Origin: Actinopolymorpha pittospori
Lineage (GTDB): Bacteria > Actinomycetota > Actinomycetes > Propionibacteriales > Actinopolymorphaceae
Direction: 5' to 3'
NCBI RefSeq assembly: GCF_014873875.1
Contig: NZ_JADBEM010000001.1
Coordinates: forward strand, 744,001-808,000
Length of the DNA stretch: 64,000 nucleotides
The position numbers and the translations under genes were made by a program. The notes below the pieces were generated by a model, which saw nothing but the letters and a program-made list of their open reading frames with translations, was not told the DNA's origin and searched no databases. Position 1 is the stretch's first letter, and each line of letters starts with the position of its first letter. Positions 9,292 to 18,211 of this stretch are shown one piece after another.

Positions 9292-10385
9292 AGGGCACCC
9301 GCCTCGACAGCGCGAAGCGCCTCCACCGAGGTCTGCAGGACCCTGACCCGGCACACGCCGGCCGCGACCAGCCACATCAGGGCCGCCAGGGGGTCGAGCG
9401 CGGTGGCGGCACAGGCCGTTCCCGGTGCCACGGCGCCGTCGTGAACGGCCAATGCGGCCATCGCGGTGACCGCTCCGGTCAACTCCGACACGCCGGGGCC
9501 CTGCAGCAGGCCGGTCCGGGTCCGGGCGACGCCGTCGACCTCGCCGTCAAGCTGGGCCAGCACGGTCGTGGACGGCAGATGGCCCGCGGCGTCCAGTTCG
9601 GCCGCACGGCACAGGTCGGCGACCGCATCGGCACGCGGTCGCGTGCGTGCGCGGTCCAGCGCCACGCCCCACGTGCCCGGCAGGACGCTGTACCAGTCCG
9701 CGTGGGTCAACGCGAGGGCCCGCGCGACCTGTATCCCTTCGTGGTCGAGGTAGGGGAAAGCGGACACGTCCTCGGGAAAGAACGGCAGCGCCTCCTCGAT
9801 CACTCGGTTGAGCACCCGCGAGCGCGGGCCCTGCCGCCACGCGGCAAGGGGTTCACTGCCACCGCCGAACGCGCCGTCCAGGTAGTCCGCCGCCGCGGTG
9901 GCGGTGAACCTGTCCCGTACCCCGATGTAGGCGGTCAGGGTGTGGACCGTGGCGAACTCCTGTGCGGCGAGCCATCGCGGGAAGAGCCCGGACAACCCCG
10001 GCCACGCCCCGGCGGCGAAGACGGCCCGCCGATCGGGGCCCGCCGCGCCGCCGCGGGCGACGCGCTCGGCGGTGGTGGCGTCGCCGCCGGCGTCGACGTA
10101 GTCCGCGCCGGCCCTCCACGCGGTCAGCGCCGCCGCCTCGGCCAGGTGCTGTGAGGGTCCGGCGCAGTTGACAACGACGGCACAGCCGCGGGCGAACGCG
10201 GCCAGAGGCGCCTCCTCCGCGGCGTCGACCCCCACCACCTCGACACCGCCCGGCAGCTCGGCGGCGATCGGTTCCACGGCCTCGGGCCGGCGGCCTCCCA
10301 GACGCAGGTCGGTCCCACCGTGGCGGGACAGCAGCCGAGCGGCGTGCGCACCGACGGCCCCGGACGCCCCGAGGAGGCCGATCAC
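9288..10385 (-). CDS. Saccharopine-dehydrogenase-like NAD(P)-binding reductase
   Basis: 365 residues. The N-terminus MIGLLGASGAVGAHAARLLS is a clear Rossmann NAD(P) site. The following VVNCAGP and the pattern ADYVDAGGD belong to the saccharopine dehydrogenase/trans-acting enoylreductase-like superfamily. It sits between the two NRPS genes with 4-bp GTGA overlaps on both sides, so it is part of the core pathway. Inferred role: a second imine or thiazoline reductase, or another redox step on the carrier-bound chain. From memory, the enantio-pyochelin reductase PchK is also unrelated to PchG; I cannot verify here whether this protein is its relative. The last about 60 residues are poorly conserved to my eye. 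Confidence 0.72.
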   Translation of the reverse strand: MIGLLGASGAVGAHAARLLSRHGGTDLRLGGRRPEAVEPIAAELPGGVEVVGVDAAEEAPLAAFARGCAVVVNCAGPSQHLAEAAALTAWRAGADYVDAGGDATTAERVARGGAAGPDRRAVFAAGAWPGLSGLFPRWLAAQEFATVHTLTAYIGVRDRFTATAAADYLDGAFGGGSEPLAAWRQGPRSRVLNRVIEEALPFFPEDVSAFPYLDHEGIQVARALALTHADWYSVLPGTWGVALDRARTRPRADAVADLCRAAELDAAGHLPSTTVLAQLDGEVDGVARTRTGLLQGPGVSELTGAVTAMAALAVHDGAVAPGTACAATALDPLAALMWLVAAGVCRVRVLQTSVEALRAVEAGAL

Positions 10386-13300
10386 AGGGCGCCCTCGTCG
10401 ATGTCGGCGTCATCGCCGGCGATCTGCCGGGCGACCGCGCTCACCGTCGGCTCGGCGAAGAAGTCCCGCAGGGACAGGGTTCCGCCGAACCGGTGCCGGA
10501 GCCTCTCCAGGAGTCGGGTGGCCAGCAGGCTGTCTCCGCCGATGGCGAAGAAGTTCTGGTTCCGCCCCACCCTCACGTGGCTCAGCAGGTCAGTCCAGAC
10601 GGCGGCGACCGCCTCTTCCAGGGGCCCCTGCGGCGGCTCCGCCAGCTCCGGGCTCCGGTCGGTGGCCAGCGATCGGGTGAGAGCTGCCCGGTCCACCTTG
10701 CCGTTGCGGCCGAGCGGCAACCACGCGACGACCTCGATCCGGTCCGGCACCATGTGCTGCGGGAGCGCCGACGCGGCGTGGTCCAGCAGCGCCGCCGGGT
10801 CGATGTCGGGTGCCGTCTCCGGCCGCGCGCCGCTGAGCAGAACGGTCGAGGACGCGCCGACCCTATGGTGGGTGATCCCGCGCCAACCGGCGCGCCCGCA
10901 CACGGTGCCCCATTCCCGCGCCGACAGCGTCGGTGATCCCGCGGCGCGTCGCTCGCCGTCGAGGTCGCGGTAGCCGTACTCAAGCAACGCCGCGGTGAGC
11001 AGCGCGAGCGGGGGGAACTCCCCCTGCTCGACGGCCAGCAGTCGGCCCCCGCGGCGCGCCAGCAACCGCGCCAGCATCAGACCCTGCGTCGGTTCCGGAT
11101 AGCGGTGCAGCGCGTTGACGGCGACTACCACGTCGAAGCGGTGGCGGAGGTCTCCGGGCGCCCAGGGGTTCGGCGTCGCACGGCACTTCGTCGCGTGCGG
11201 GTGGGTGGCCAGTCGGCGTCGGGCGTCGGCGACCATGGCCGGTGACTGGTCGAGCAGGGTGTAGCGCACCTGCTCCGGAGTGAGCGAGGACAGGATCCGC
11301 TCGGCGGCGTGCCCGGCGCGGCCGCCGATCTCGACGACCTCTATCGGCCGCTTCTCGGCGGCCGAGCGGGCCGCGATCTCGCGTGCCACCTCGGCCAGCG
11401 CGGTGTGGCCGCTCGGGTCGTGGTCGGCGAGCGCGGAGGGGGCCAGCAGGTCGTCGTCAAGGAGCACCGCGGGGTCGAGGTCTCCGGCTAGGACGCGGCG
11501 GTAGTCCTCGCGCCGGTGCAGCACGCGGTCGCGGACCCGGGCCACGAACCCGGCGTCGCCCTCGGCGCCGGGCCGGGTGGCCAGCCGTAGCGCCGGGTCG
11601 AGCCGGGGACCGGCGCCCAGTGTCCCGCCGTCGCCGGACAGTACCGCGCGCGACCGCAGCCACCGCAGCCAGAGTCGGAGGACTGGCCGGTGCTGCTCGG
11701 CGACTCCGAGCCGGTTGGTGAGTTCGGTGACGGTCTCGCGCCGGCCGCCGGTGAGCGTCTCCAGACCCAGGATCCGCACCAGGAGGGCGTCCACCTCCTC
11801 GGCCTCGATCGACCCGGCGGGGGGCGTGCTGCTCGCGGCGGCGGCATCATCCACCATGGAGACCTCCACCGCAGCGGCATCCACTGTGCAGGCAGCTATC
11901 TGCGCCGAATGCGACTCCTGCGCGGCGCCGGCGGTGCCCGTTTCGACGACGGTCACGACAAGCTGGCGGTGGTCGGTCACGGCGGCGACGGCGCGGCCGA
12001 CGCCGGGGTGGCTCTGGAGCACGGCTTCGATCTCGCCTAGCTCGATACGGTGGCCTGCGATCTTGACCTGTTGATCGGTACGGCCCAGGAACTCCAGAAC
12101 CCCCTCGGGTCGGTAGCGCCCGAGGTCTCCCGTGCGGTACCAGCGGCCAGCCTCGGTGCTGATGAACTGCCGGTCGGTCTGCTGCGGGGCGCCACGGTAG
12201 CCGCGGGCGACTCCGGTGCCGCCGATCCACAGTTCGCCCGGCACCCAGTCCGGGCAGTCCCTGCCCGCGGTGTCCACTACCCGGAATCGCTGGTTGGCCA
12301 GCGGCCGGCCATAGGGGACCGAGGACCAAAGCGGATCGACCCGCGCGACTTCGGTGAAGTTCGACCAGATCGCGGCCTCCGTCGCTCCGCCGAGGGCGAC
12401 GAACCGGCACTGCGGCCGCGCCGCGGCAACCCGCCCCGGCAGGTCGAGTCCGACCCAGTCGCCGGAGACCAGCACCAGACGCAGCGGCAGCCGGGCGGAG
12501 GCGTCGCCTTCGATCACGGTCAGGAGCATCTCCAACAGCACCGGCACCGAGTTCCACACGGTGACGCCGTGCCGCTGCGCGAGGTCCACCCACCGCCGGG
12601 CGTCCCTACGTGCCGCGTCGGTGACCAGCACCACAGCTCCGCCCACCGACAGGGGGCCGAACACGTCGTACACCGAGAGGTCGAACTCCAGCGCGGAGAC
12701 CGCGAGCACCCGGTCGCTGTCACTCACAGCGAACCGGCGGTTGATGTCGGCAATGGTGTTCCACGCCGACCGGTGAGTGATCTCGACACCCTTGGGCTCC
12801 CCGGTGGAGCCGGATGTGAAGATCACGTAGGCGAGGCCCTCGGCGTCGACCGCGGCCGGGCAGGGCAGGGGCGCCGCGGTGGTGGCCGCGCCGATCAGGA
12901 CCACTTCGGCCGCAGGGCGCCCGATCGCGCCGGCCTCGTCGGTGATCACCAGACGGGCGCCGGCCAGGCGCTCCATTCGCTCGCGTCGCGCCGCGGGCTG
13001 CTCCGGCCCGATCGGGAGATAGGCAGCACCCGCCGCCAGTACTCCCAGCACGGCAACAATCTGGTCCGGGCCTCTTGGCAGGCTCACCACGACCGGCTCG
13101 CCAGGCTCGACCCTGCGGCTCGCGAGTGCACCCGCCACCCGTAACGCCCGGTCGGCCATTTCCCCGTAGCCCAGTGACCCGTCCTCCTCCCACCGCAGCG
13201 CCACCCGGTCCGGAGCCTCGGCAGCGCGTCGGAAGAACTCCTCGTGCAACCTCACGTCCGGGAACTCCCGGGCGGTGGAGTTGACCGCTGCCCGGACACG

Positions 13301-14920
13301 TCGCTGGGCGTCTGGCAGCAGGTCCGGCACCGGGCGTCCCCACTCCCCCTCCCCCAGCCACGCCACCACCGCGCGGTACGCCTCGAAGAGCGCGTCCAGC
13401 ACACCCGCGGCGAAGACCCCCTCACGGGCGTCCCAGTTGACCAGGATTCCTTGGTCGAACTCGCTGACCTGCACGTCCAGCCAGATCTGGGGGCCTTGCG
13501 AGACGATCCAGGCCGGCTCGCCGAAGCATCCACGGGCCTGCGGGGCGAACAGGTCGCCGAAGCCGAGGGCGCTGGTGTAGACGACGGGCGCGAGCACGGT
13601 CTCGCCGAGCAGCCGCGATGCGTCGCGCAGCACCTCCACCCCCGAGTAGCGGCTGTGCGCCACATCCGCGTGGAACTGGTCCTGCAACCGGCGGGCCCGC
13701 TCGGCGAACGACCCGGGGGTCGACCCGGCCCAGCTCACCAGCACCGATGAGGTGAAGTCGCCCACCACGGCGTCGACCCGGGGATGCAGGGGTTCGCGGT
13801 CGAACAGCGGCAGGTTGAGCAGGAAGTCGGGCTCGGCGCTCCACGCCGTGAGGGTCTCAGCGAACGCCGCCGCCAGCGTCATCGACGGGGTCAACCCGTG
13901 GTTACGGGACAGCTGCCGCAACTGGCGTACGGTCTCCGGCGCCAGCCAGTGGCTGCGGCGCACGACCTGCGTCGCCGGGGCCGCCTCACGGTCGGTGCGT
14001 ACCGGAAGTTGAGGTGCCGCGGGCAGGTCGGCCAGACGCGCCCGCCAGTAGTCCCGGTCGGCCTCGACCCGTTCCACGGGACGGGTGGCCCGGTGGTCCG
14101 CGCAGTAGCGGGGGAAGCTGTAGTCGAGCGTGGTGAGCGGGGCATCTGGATGCTCGTACAGCCGGGCCAGGTCACTGAAGAGGGTCTGCACGCTGAGGGC
14201 GTCGGCGGGGATCATGTCGAGGTCGAGGTGCAGCCGGGTGCCGCCGATGCGGATCGCCTCCGGCAGCAGCGAGAGCCGGACATCCAGCACCTGGCCGGAC
14301 CCGATCTCCATCTCCTGGGTGGACATCCGGCGCCGCAGCGCCGCCAGGGCGTGCTCGGCCTGGTCGGTGGACATGGCCCGCAGATCCTGGACGGGCAGCC
14401 CCAGCCACCCCGCGTTCGGGAGAACCTGCTGGTAGCCGTCGCTGATCTGTACCCGCAGCATGCCGTGTCGCGCGATCAACGCGCGCACCGCGGCCTCCAA
14501 CCGGTGCGGGTCGACATGAGCGCCGTCGAACTCGAAGTAGAAGTGAGCCGCGACCCCTCCGAGTCGCTGACCGGGCGCACGACCCACCCGGTAGGCGTGC
14601 TGCATGGTTGTCAGCTCGAACGGCGCGAACTCCTCAGCCTCGCCGGCGCGATCGTCGCGAGCCGCGTCCTCGACCCCTGCGTGCCGCCGCGCGACGAGCT
14701 CCCGCCAGGCGGCCAGTGTCGGTCGCGCGATGAGGTCGGCGAAGCGCACCGTCACGCCGGCCTGCTGCCACTGGCCGGCCAGACGCATCATCGTCATCGA
14801 GTCCATGCCGAGCTCGATGAGGTTCAGGTCCTCGCCGATGCCCTCGACCGGGAGCTCCAGAACGGATGCGACCGTGTGGCGCACGTCGTGCGAGTCGAGT
14901 TCGCTGGTTGTCGGATGCAT
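10382..14920 (-). CDS. NRPS-2: ArCP-Cy-A-[MT-like/epimerase]-PCP, PchE/Irp2-like
   Basis: 1512 residues. An N-terminal aryl carrier domain has LIELGMDSMTMM with the phosphopantetheine serine at S41. The Cy domain (about 95-530) has DMIPADALS at 235-243. The A domain has FTSGSTGEPKG and pocket residues D747, L748, Y751, N790, I851, W852, matching the cysteine code. A region of about 1040-1365 is inserted before the last A motif (LPLGRNGKVDR). It has the methyltransferase fold but a degraded SAM loop (EIGGRAGHA, 1197-1205), as in PchE and HMWP2, where the corresponding domain epimerizes cysteine. The PCP serine is S1464 in GGDSL. ATG with a purine-rich GAGAGGGG upstream. Role: accept an aryl acid on ArCP, condense it with cysteine and cyclize to an aryl-thiazoline for NRPS-1. 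Confidence 0.93.
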   Translation of the reverse strand: MHPTTSELDSHDVRHTVASVLELPVEGIGEDLNLIELGMDSMTMMRLAGQWQQAGVTVRFADLIARPTLAAWRELVARRHAGVEDAARDDRAGEAEEFAPFELTTMQHAYRVGRAPGQRLGGVAAHFYFEFDGAHVDPHRLEAAVRALIARHGMLRVQISDGYQQVLPNAGWLGLPVQDLRAMSTDQAEHALAALRRRMSTQEMEIGSGQVLDVRLSLLPEAIRIGGTRLHLDLDMIPADALSVQTLFSDLARLYEHPDAPLTTLDYSFPRYCADHRATRPVERVEADRDYWRARLADLPAAPQLPVRTDREAAPATQVVRRSHWLAPETVRQLRQLSRNHGLTPSMTLAAAFAETLTAWSAEPDFLLNLPLFDREPLHPRVDAVVGDFTSSVLVSWAGSTPGSFAERARRLQDQFHADVAHSRYSGVEVLRDASRLLGETVLAPVVYTSALGFGDLFAPQARGCFGEPAWIVSQGPQIWLDVQVSEFDQGILVNWDAREGVFAAGVLDALFEAYRAVVAWLGEGEWGRPVPDLLPDAQRRVRAAVNSTAREFPDVRLHEEFFRRAAEAPDRVALRWEEDGSLGYGEMADRALRVAGALASRRVEPGEPVVVSLPRGPDQIVAVLGVLAAGAAYLPIGPEQPAARRERMERLAGARLVITDEAGAIGRPAAEVVLIGAATTAAPLPCPAAVDAEGLAYVIFTSGSTGEPKGVEITHRSAWNTIADINRRFAVSDSDRVLAVSALEFDLSVYDVFGPLSVGGAVVLVTDAARRDARRWVDLAQRHGVTVWNSVPVLLEMLLTVIEGDASARLPLRLVLVSGDWVGLDLPGRVAAARPQCRFVALGGATEAAIWSNFTEVARVDPLWSSVPYGRPLANQRFRVVDTAGRDCPDWVPGELWIGGTGVARGYRGAPQQTDRQFISTEAGRWYRTGDLGRYRPEGVLEFLGRTDQQVKIAGHRIELGEIEAVLQSHPGVGRAVAAVTDHRQLVVTVVETGTAGAAQESHSAQIAACTVDAAAVEVSMVDDAAAASSTPPAGSIEAEEVDALLVRILGLETLTGGRRETVTELTNRLGVAEQHRPVLRLWLRWLRSRAVLSGDGGTLGAGPRLDPALRLATRPGAEGDAGFVARVRDRVLHRREDYRRVLAGDLDPAVLLDDDLLAPSALADHDPSGHTALAEVAREIAARSAAEKRPIEVVEIGGRAGHAAERILSSLTPEQVRYTLLDQSPAMVADARRRLATHPHATKCRATPNPWAPGDLRHRFDVVVAVNALHRYPEPTQGLMLARLLARRGGRLLAVEQGEFPPLALLTAALLEYGYRDLDGERRAAGSPTLSAREWGTVCGRAGWRGITHHRVGASSTVLLSGARPETAPDIDPAALLDHAASALPQHMVPDRIEVVAWLPLGRNGKVDRAALTRSLATDRSPELAEPPQGPLEEAVAAVWTDLLSHVRVGRNQNFFAIGGDSLLATRLLERLRHRFGGTLSLRDFFAEPTVSAVARQIAGDDADIDEGAL

Positions 14921-14986
14921 GTGCTCGCCCCTCTCGGTATCAGGCCTGCAGGCGTCGTCGTCTCGCGGTCAGGCTGTGTCTGGTGC

Positions 14987-15664
14987 TCAAGCCGCGCGCA
15001 AGGCCCACAGCAGGCCCAGCTCCAGGTCCTTCCACACGCAGTCCACCTCGCTGAAACCGGCTCGACGAAGCCAACGCAGGTGCGATTCGGCATCCGCCGG
15101 GTTAACCCGGACGTCCCAGTTGTGGCGCCGTGTGGGGTCGCGGCGGTACAGCTCTGCCAGGCCCTGGCTGGCGGGGAAAAGGAGATCCATGGTCAACAGG
15201 GCACCGCCGGGGCGAAGCAGACCGAAGATGTCACCGTAGACACGCTCGATCAGCTCAGGCTCTTCCACGTTGTGGATGGCCATAGCCGACACGACGGCGT
15301 CGAAGGGGCCGCCGAGACGATCCGCCCAGTCGCGCTCGTTCATGTCCGCGAGCCGGTAGGTGACGCGCGATCCGTAGCGGCCGAGGCGTTCCGTGGCCGC
15401 GCTGACCATGGCCTCGGAGTAGTCATGCAGGGTGACGTGTGCCGCTGGCCACCGCTCGAGGACTTCCGCGCTGACGGCGCCGTAGCCACCCCCGACGTCG
15501 AGGACGTGTAACGGTCGGTCCGGCGCCGCCGGGATCAGCCCAGCCAGGCGACGCAGCACCGGCCGTCGGTCGTCGTCGCGGGTCGCGTCGCCCTCGATCC
15601 ATTCGGATACGTAGGTTGCCGAGTGCCAGTGGTGCGTGCCGCTCGGCCGAAAGTCAGTGCCCAC
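14987..15664 (-). CDS. Class I SAM-dependent methyltransferase (MT-A)
   Basis: 225 residues. SAM motif I HVLDVGGGYGAVSAEVL, then the acidic loop HDYSE and post-I motif VVSAMAIHNVEE. The fold covers the whole protein, so it is a free-standing methyltransferase. It precedes NRPS-2 by 66 bp on the same strand. GTG start behind GGAAG. The substrate is unknown; candidates are a phenol O-methyl, thiazoline C-methyl or carboxyl methyl group on the siderophore. Its first gene position next to the divergent regulatory dyad suggests that it is first in the NRPS transcript. Confidence 0.85.
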   Translation of the reverse strand: MGTDFRPSGTHHWHSATYVSEWIEGDATRDDDRRPVLRRLAGLIPAAPDRPLHVLDVGGGYGAVSAEVLERWPAAHVTLHDYSEAMVSAATERLGRYGSRVTYRLADMNERDWADRLGGPFDAVVSAMAIHNVEEPELIERVYGDIFGLLRPGGALLTMDLLFPASQGLAELYRRDPTRRHNWDVRVNPADAESHLRWLRRAGFSEVDCVWKDLELGLLWALRAA

Positions 15665-15730
15665 ATCACTTCCAATCTGTCGCCATAAGAGCGCGCCCGA
15701 CGGGCGTCCGACGCGTCACCGGAAAAGCCA

Positions 15731-15755
15731 AACTGAAATGACAACCATTACAGTT
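15731..15755. promoter_or_regulatory. Imperfect dyad in divergent promoter, Fur/Zur-like
   Basis: Arms AACTGAAATG and CATTACAGTT (9 of 10 pairs match) around ACAAC. The core TGACAACCATTACAG resembles the Fur-family box found at the other siderophore promoters in this window. It lies between the divergent methyltransferase and type II thioesterase genes and could control both. Binding by Zur or another Fur protein is inference. Confidence 0.5.
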
Positions 15756-15806
15756 TTTGCTACCGACCGCCACCCCTGCGGACGCACCACCGCGACAATT
15801 GGTGTC

Positions 15807-16535
15807 ATGCTCACCGCCCTGAACCAAGGAGTGCCCGGCTCGCCCACCGTGGTCGTCTTTCCGCACGCGGGCGGCAGCCCGCGCTTCTTCCAGCACTGGA
15901 GGACGGTCCTGCCCACGACCACCCTCGTTGGCGTCACCTATCCCGGGCGGGACACCCGCCTCGACGAGTCGTACGCCGACAACCCCTACGGCGACGACCT
16001 CCTCGGCCTGGCCCGCAGCGCCGCCGATGCGATCAGCCACGCCGGAATCGCGTCGCCGGTGCTGGTCGGCCACTCGATGGGCGCCTATGTCGCCTATGAG
16101 GTCGCGGCCGCGCTCACCCGCGCCGGAACCACCGCCGTGCGGGTGGCGGTCTGCGGACAGAACCCACCCGAGGACCGCCCGACGACCGCGCTGCACCTCG
16201 CGGACGACGCGGACCTTGTCGCCGACATGGTCCGCCAGGACCCGGACTCCGCGCCGCTGTGGCAGCTCGACGACGTGCGGTCGATGTTCCTGCCGGCCGT
16301 CCGGGAGGACTACCGGTTGCTCGAGACCTACACGCCCACCGCAACGGTGGTGGCCGAACTCCTCGTCTGTCACGGCGATCGCGACCATGAGGTCTCCCCC
16401 GATCGACTCGACGGGTGGCGCCGGCATGCGACCCGGTTCCATCCACCCGTGGCCCTGTCCGGCGGCCACTTCTTCCTCAAGGCCCCCGATGCCCAGCTTC
16501 CGCGGCAGCTCACGACCAGCTTTGGGCTGTCCTAA
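15807..16535 (+). CDS. Type II thioesterase (editing hydrolase)
   Basis: 242 residues, alpha/beta hydrolase. Oxyanion region VVVFPHAGGSPRFF, nucleophile elbow GHSMGAY with catalytic serine, and near the end HGDRD and GGHFFL giving the Asp and His of the triad. The family removes misprimed acyl groups from NRPS carrier domains. It is the only plus-strand gene inside the core, transcribed away from the methyltransferase and converging on the aryl-AMP ligase with a 7-bp gap. The start is uncertain: the ATG used fits family length but lacks a clear ribosome site, and an in-frame ATG at 15738 would lie inside the regulatory dyad. Confidence 0.9.
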   Translation: MLTALNQGVPGSPTVVVFPHAGGSPRFFQHWRTVLPTTTLVGVTYPGRDTRLDESYADNPYGDDLLGLARSAADAISHAGIASPVLVGHSMGAYVAYEVAAALTRAGTTAVRVAVCGQNPPEDRPTTALHLADDADLVADMVRQDPDSAPLWQLDDVRSMFLPAVREDYRLLETYTPTATVVAELLVCHGDRDHEVSPDRLDGWRRHATRFHPPVALSGGHFFLKAPDAQLPRQLTTSFGLS

Positions 16536-16542
16536 GGCATGG

Positions 16543-18147
16543 TCATGAACCTGACGCCGAGCCGGCAAGGCGCGCCACCAGCACCTTCCGATCGATCTTC
16601 CCGATCTTGGTCAGGGGGAGGCGATCCACGTACTCCAGCCGGTCCGGAAACTTGAAGCTCGCCACCCCCCGCGCCTGAAGGAAGGCCCGGACCTCCCGTA
16701 GGGACTGCCGCTGCTCGCAGACGAGGAACACGCAGACACGTTCACCCAGCCCGGGATCTGCGACGGGCACCGCAGCGGCGGCACTGATCGCGGGGTGCGC
16801 GAGCAGGTGGCCCTCCAGCTCCTCACACGCGATCTTGTCGCCGCCCCGGTTGATCACGTCCTTCAGCCGGCCCTTGATCACCAGGTGACCCGAGGGGAGC
16901 CGTCGGGCCAGGTCGCCGGTGCGGTACAGGCCGTCCGGAGTGAACGACTCGGCGCTGTCCCGGGGCGCACGGAAGTAGCCCCGCACGGTGTAGGGTCCCC
17001 GCGTCCACAGCTCTCCCACGGCGCCGGCCTCGACGTCGACCCCGTCGGGATCCACGAGCCGGACCTCATCGGCCGGACACGGTGGCCGCCCCTGGGTGGT
17101 CAGGACCAGATCGTCTGGCTCGTCGAGCGCAGTCATCGTCAGCAGGCCCTCGGCCATGCCGTACACCTGCTGGAGGCCGCAGCCCAGACCCTGCGTGGCG
17201 CGCCGCGCGCTCTCCGGCCGTAACAGCGCGCCCCCGACCTGGACGAGCCGGAGACTCGACACGTCGCTGCGGTGCCACTGTCTGGCCTCGGTCCAGAAAT
17301 CCACGACGGAGGGCACGAGCGTGGTCCACGTGACGCGCTCACCCTCGATGAGCGGGAACGCGTCGTCCGGGCTCGACGTCGGCGACATGACAGCCGTCCC
17401 CCCGGACGTGAGTGTGCCCAGCAGGCCCGGGCAGGCGAGCGGGAAGTTGTGTGCCAGCGGCAGGGCCGCGAGATAGACGTCGCTACGGTCGAGACCCGCC
17501 GCGGCACACGCATTGGGCAGGTAGGCGTAGTTCTCGTGGGTACGTGGCACCAGCTTCGGCCCGCCCGTCGTCCCGCCCGACATCACGCACAGTGCGAGGT
17601 CGTCGGCATCGACGTCCGGAAGTGGTTCGGGCCCGTGGTAAAGCCCCTCCACCGGGGTGAACTCCTCCGGCTCCCCGGCGACCACCACATGCCGCACTGT
17701 CCCGATGTCCTCGCACAGCTCCCTCGCCTGCGACCGGAAGTCGAAGCCGCCGTAGCAGTCGGGGATGACGTAGGCCGTCGGCTCCGCGATCTCCATCAGC
17801 GCGCGGAGTTCCTGTCGCCGGTAGGACGGCATGACGAGTACGGGCGTTGCGCCGACACGCATCAGCGCGAACAGCACCTCGACGAATTCGACGAGGTTGG
17901 GGAGCTGGACGGCAACCCGGTCACGGGGCTGGACGCCCAGCGCGGCCAGGCCGTTGGCGAGCCGATCGCATCGGTTGTCCAGCTCGGCGTAGGTCAGCCT
18001 GGCATCGCCTGCGACGACAGCCGGGTCGTCGGGATACCGTCGCGCGCACTCACGGAACCTCTCTCCCAATGTCTTGCCATGCCAGTGGCCTTGTCGGCGA
18101 TAGTCCGCGGCCGTGGATTGCGGGTAGGGGGTCCAATCGTGTCCCAT
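16543..18147 (-). CDS. Aryl-AMP ligase (salicylate/2,3-dihydroxybenzoate activating; PchD/YbtE type)
   Basis: 534 residues. Activates an aryl acid and loads it on the ArCP of NRPS-2. Family marks: the N-terminal YRRQGHWHGKTLGERF, AVQLPNLVEFVEVLFALMRVGA, the phosphate loop MSGGTTGGPKL, PLAHNFPLACPG (the HNFPL segment typical of DhbE/YbtE/PchD), QVYGMAEGL, and NRGGDKIACEE and LTKIGKIDRK at the C-terminus. ATG behind a strong GAAGGAGG site. It follows the Rieske gene by 64 bp on the same strand. Whether salicylate, dihydroxybenzoate or another aryl acid is used cannot be settled by eye, and no gene for making the acid is in the window. Confidence 0.92.
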   Translation of the reverse strand: MGHDWTPYPQSTAADYRRQGHWHGKTLGERFRECARRYPDDPAVVAGDARLTYAELDNRCDRLANGLAALGVQPRDRVAVQLPNLVEFVEVLFALMRVGATPVLVMPSYRRQELRALMEIAEPTAYVIPDCYGGFDFRSQARELCEDIGTVRHVVVAGEPEEFTPVEGLYHGPEPLPDVDADDLALCVMSGGTTGGPKLVPRTHENYAYLPNACAAAGLDRSDVYLAALPLAHNFPLACPGLLGTLTSGGTAVMSPTSSPDDAFPLIEGERVTWTTLVPSVVDFWTEARQWHRSDVSSLRLVQVGGALLRPESARRATQGLGCGLQQVYGMAEGLLTMTALDEPDDLVLTTQGRPPCPADEVRLVDPDGVDVEAGAVGELWTRGPYTVRGYFRAPRDSAESFTPDGLYRTGDLARRLPSGHLVIKGRLKDVINRGGDKIACEELEGHLLAHPAISAAAAVPVADPGLGERVCVFLVCEQRQSLREVRAFLQARGVASFKFPDRLEYVDRLPLTKIGKIDRKVLVARLAGSASGS

Positions 18148-18211
18148 CGTCCTCCTTCGGGCTGGATCAGGCGCCGGCAATGCGGTTCCGGTGGGCCCGA
18201 CTCCGGTCGGT

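Noticed and set aside
13784..15511. 575-codon plus-strand frame
   Set aside because: Runs across the antisense of NRPS-2 and the methyltransferase with no protein features.
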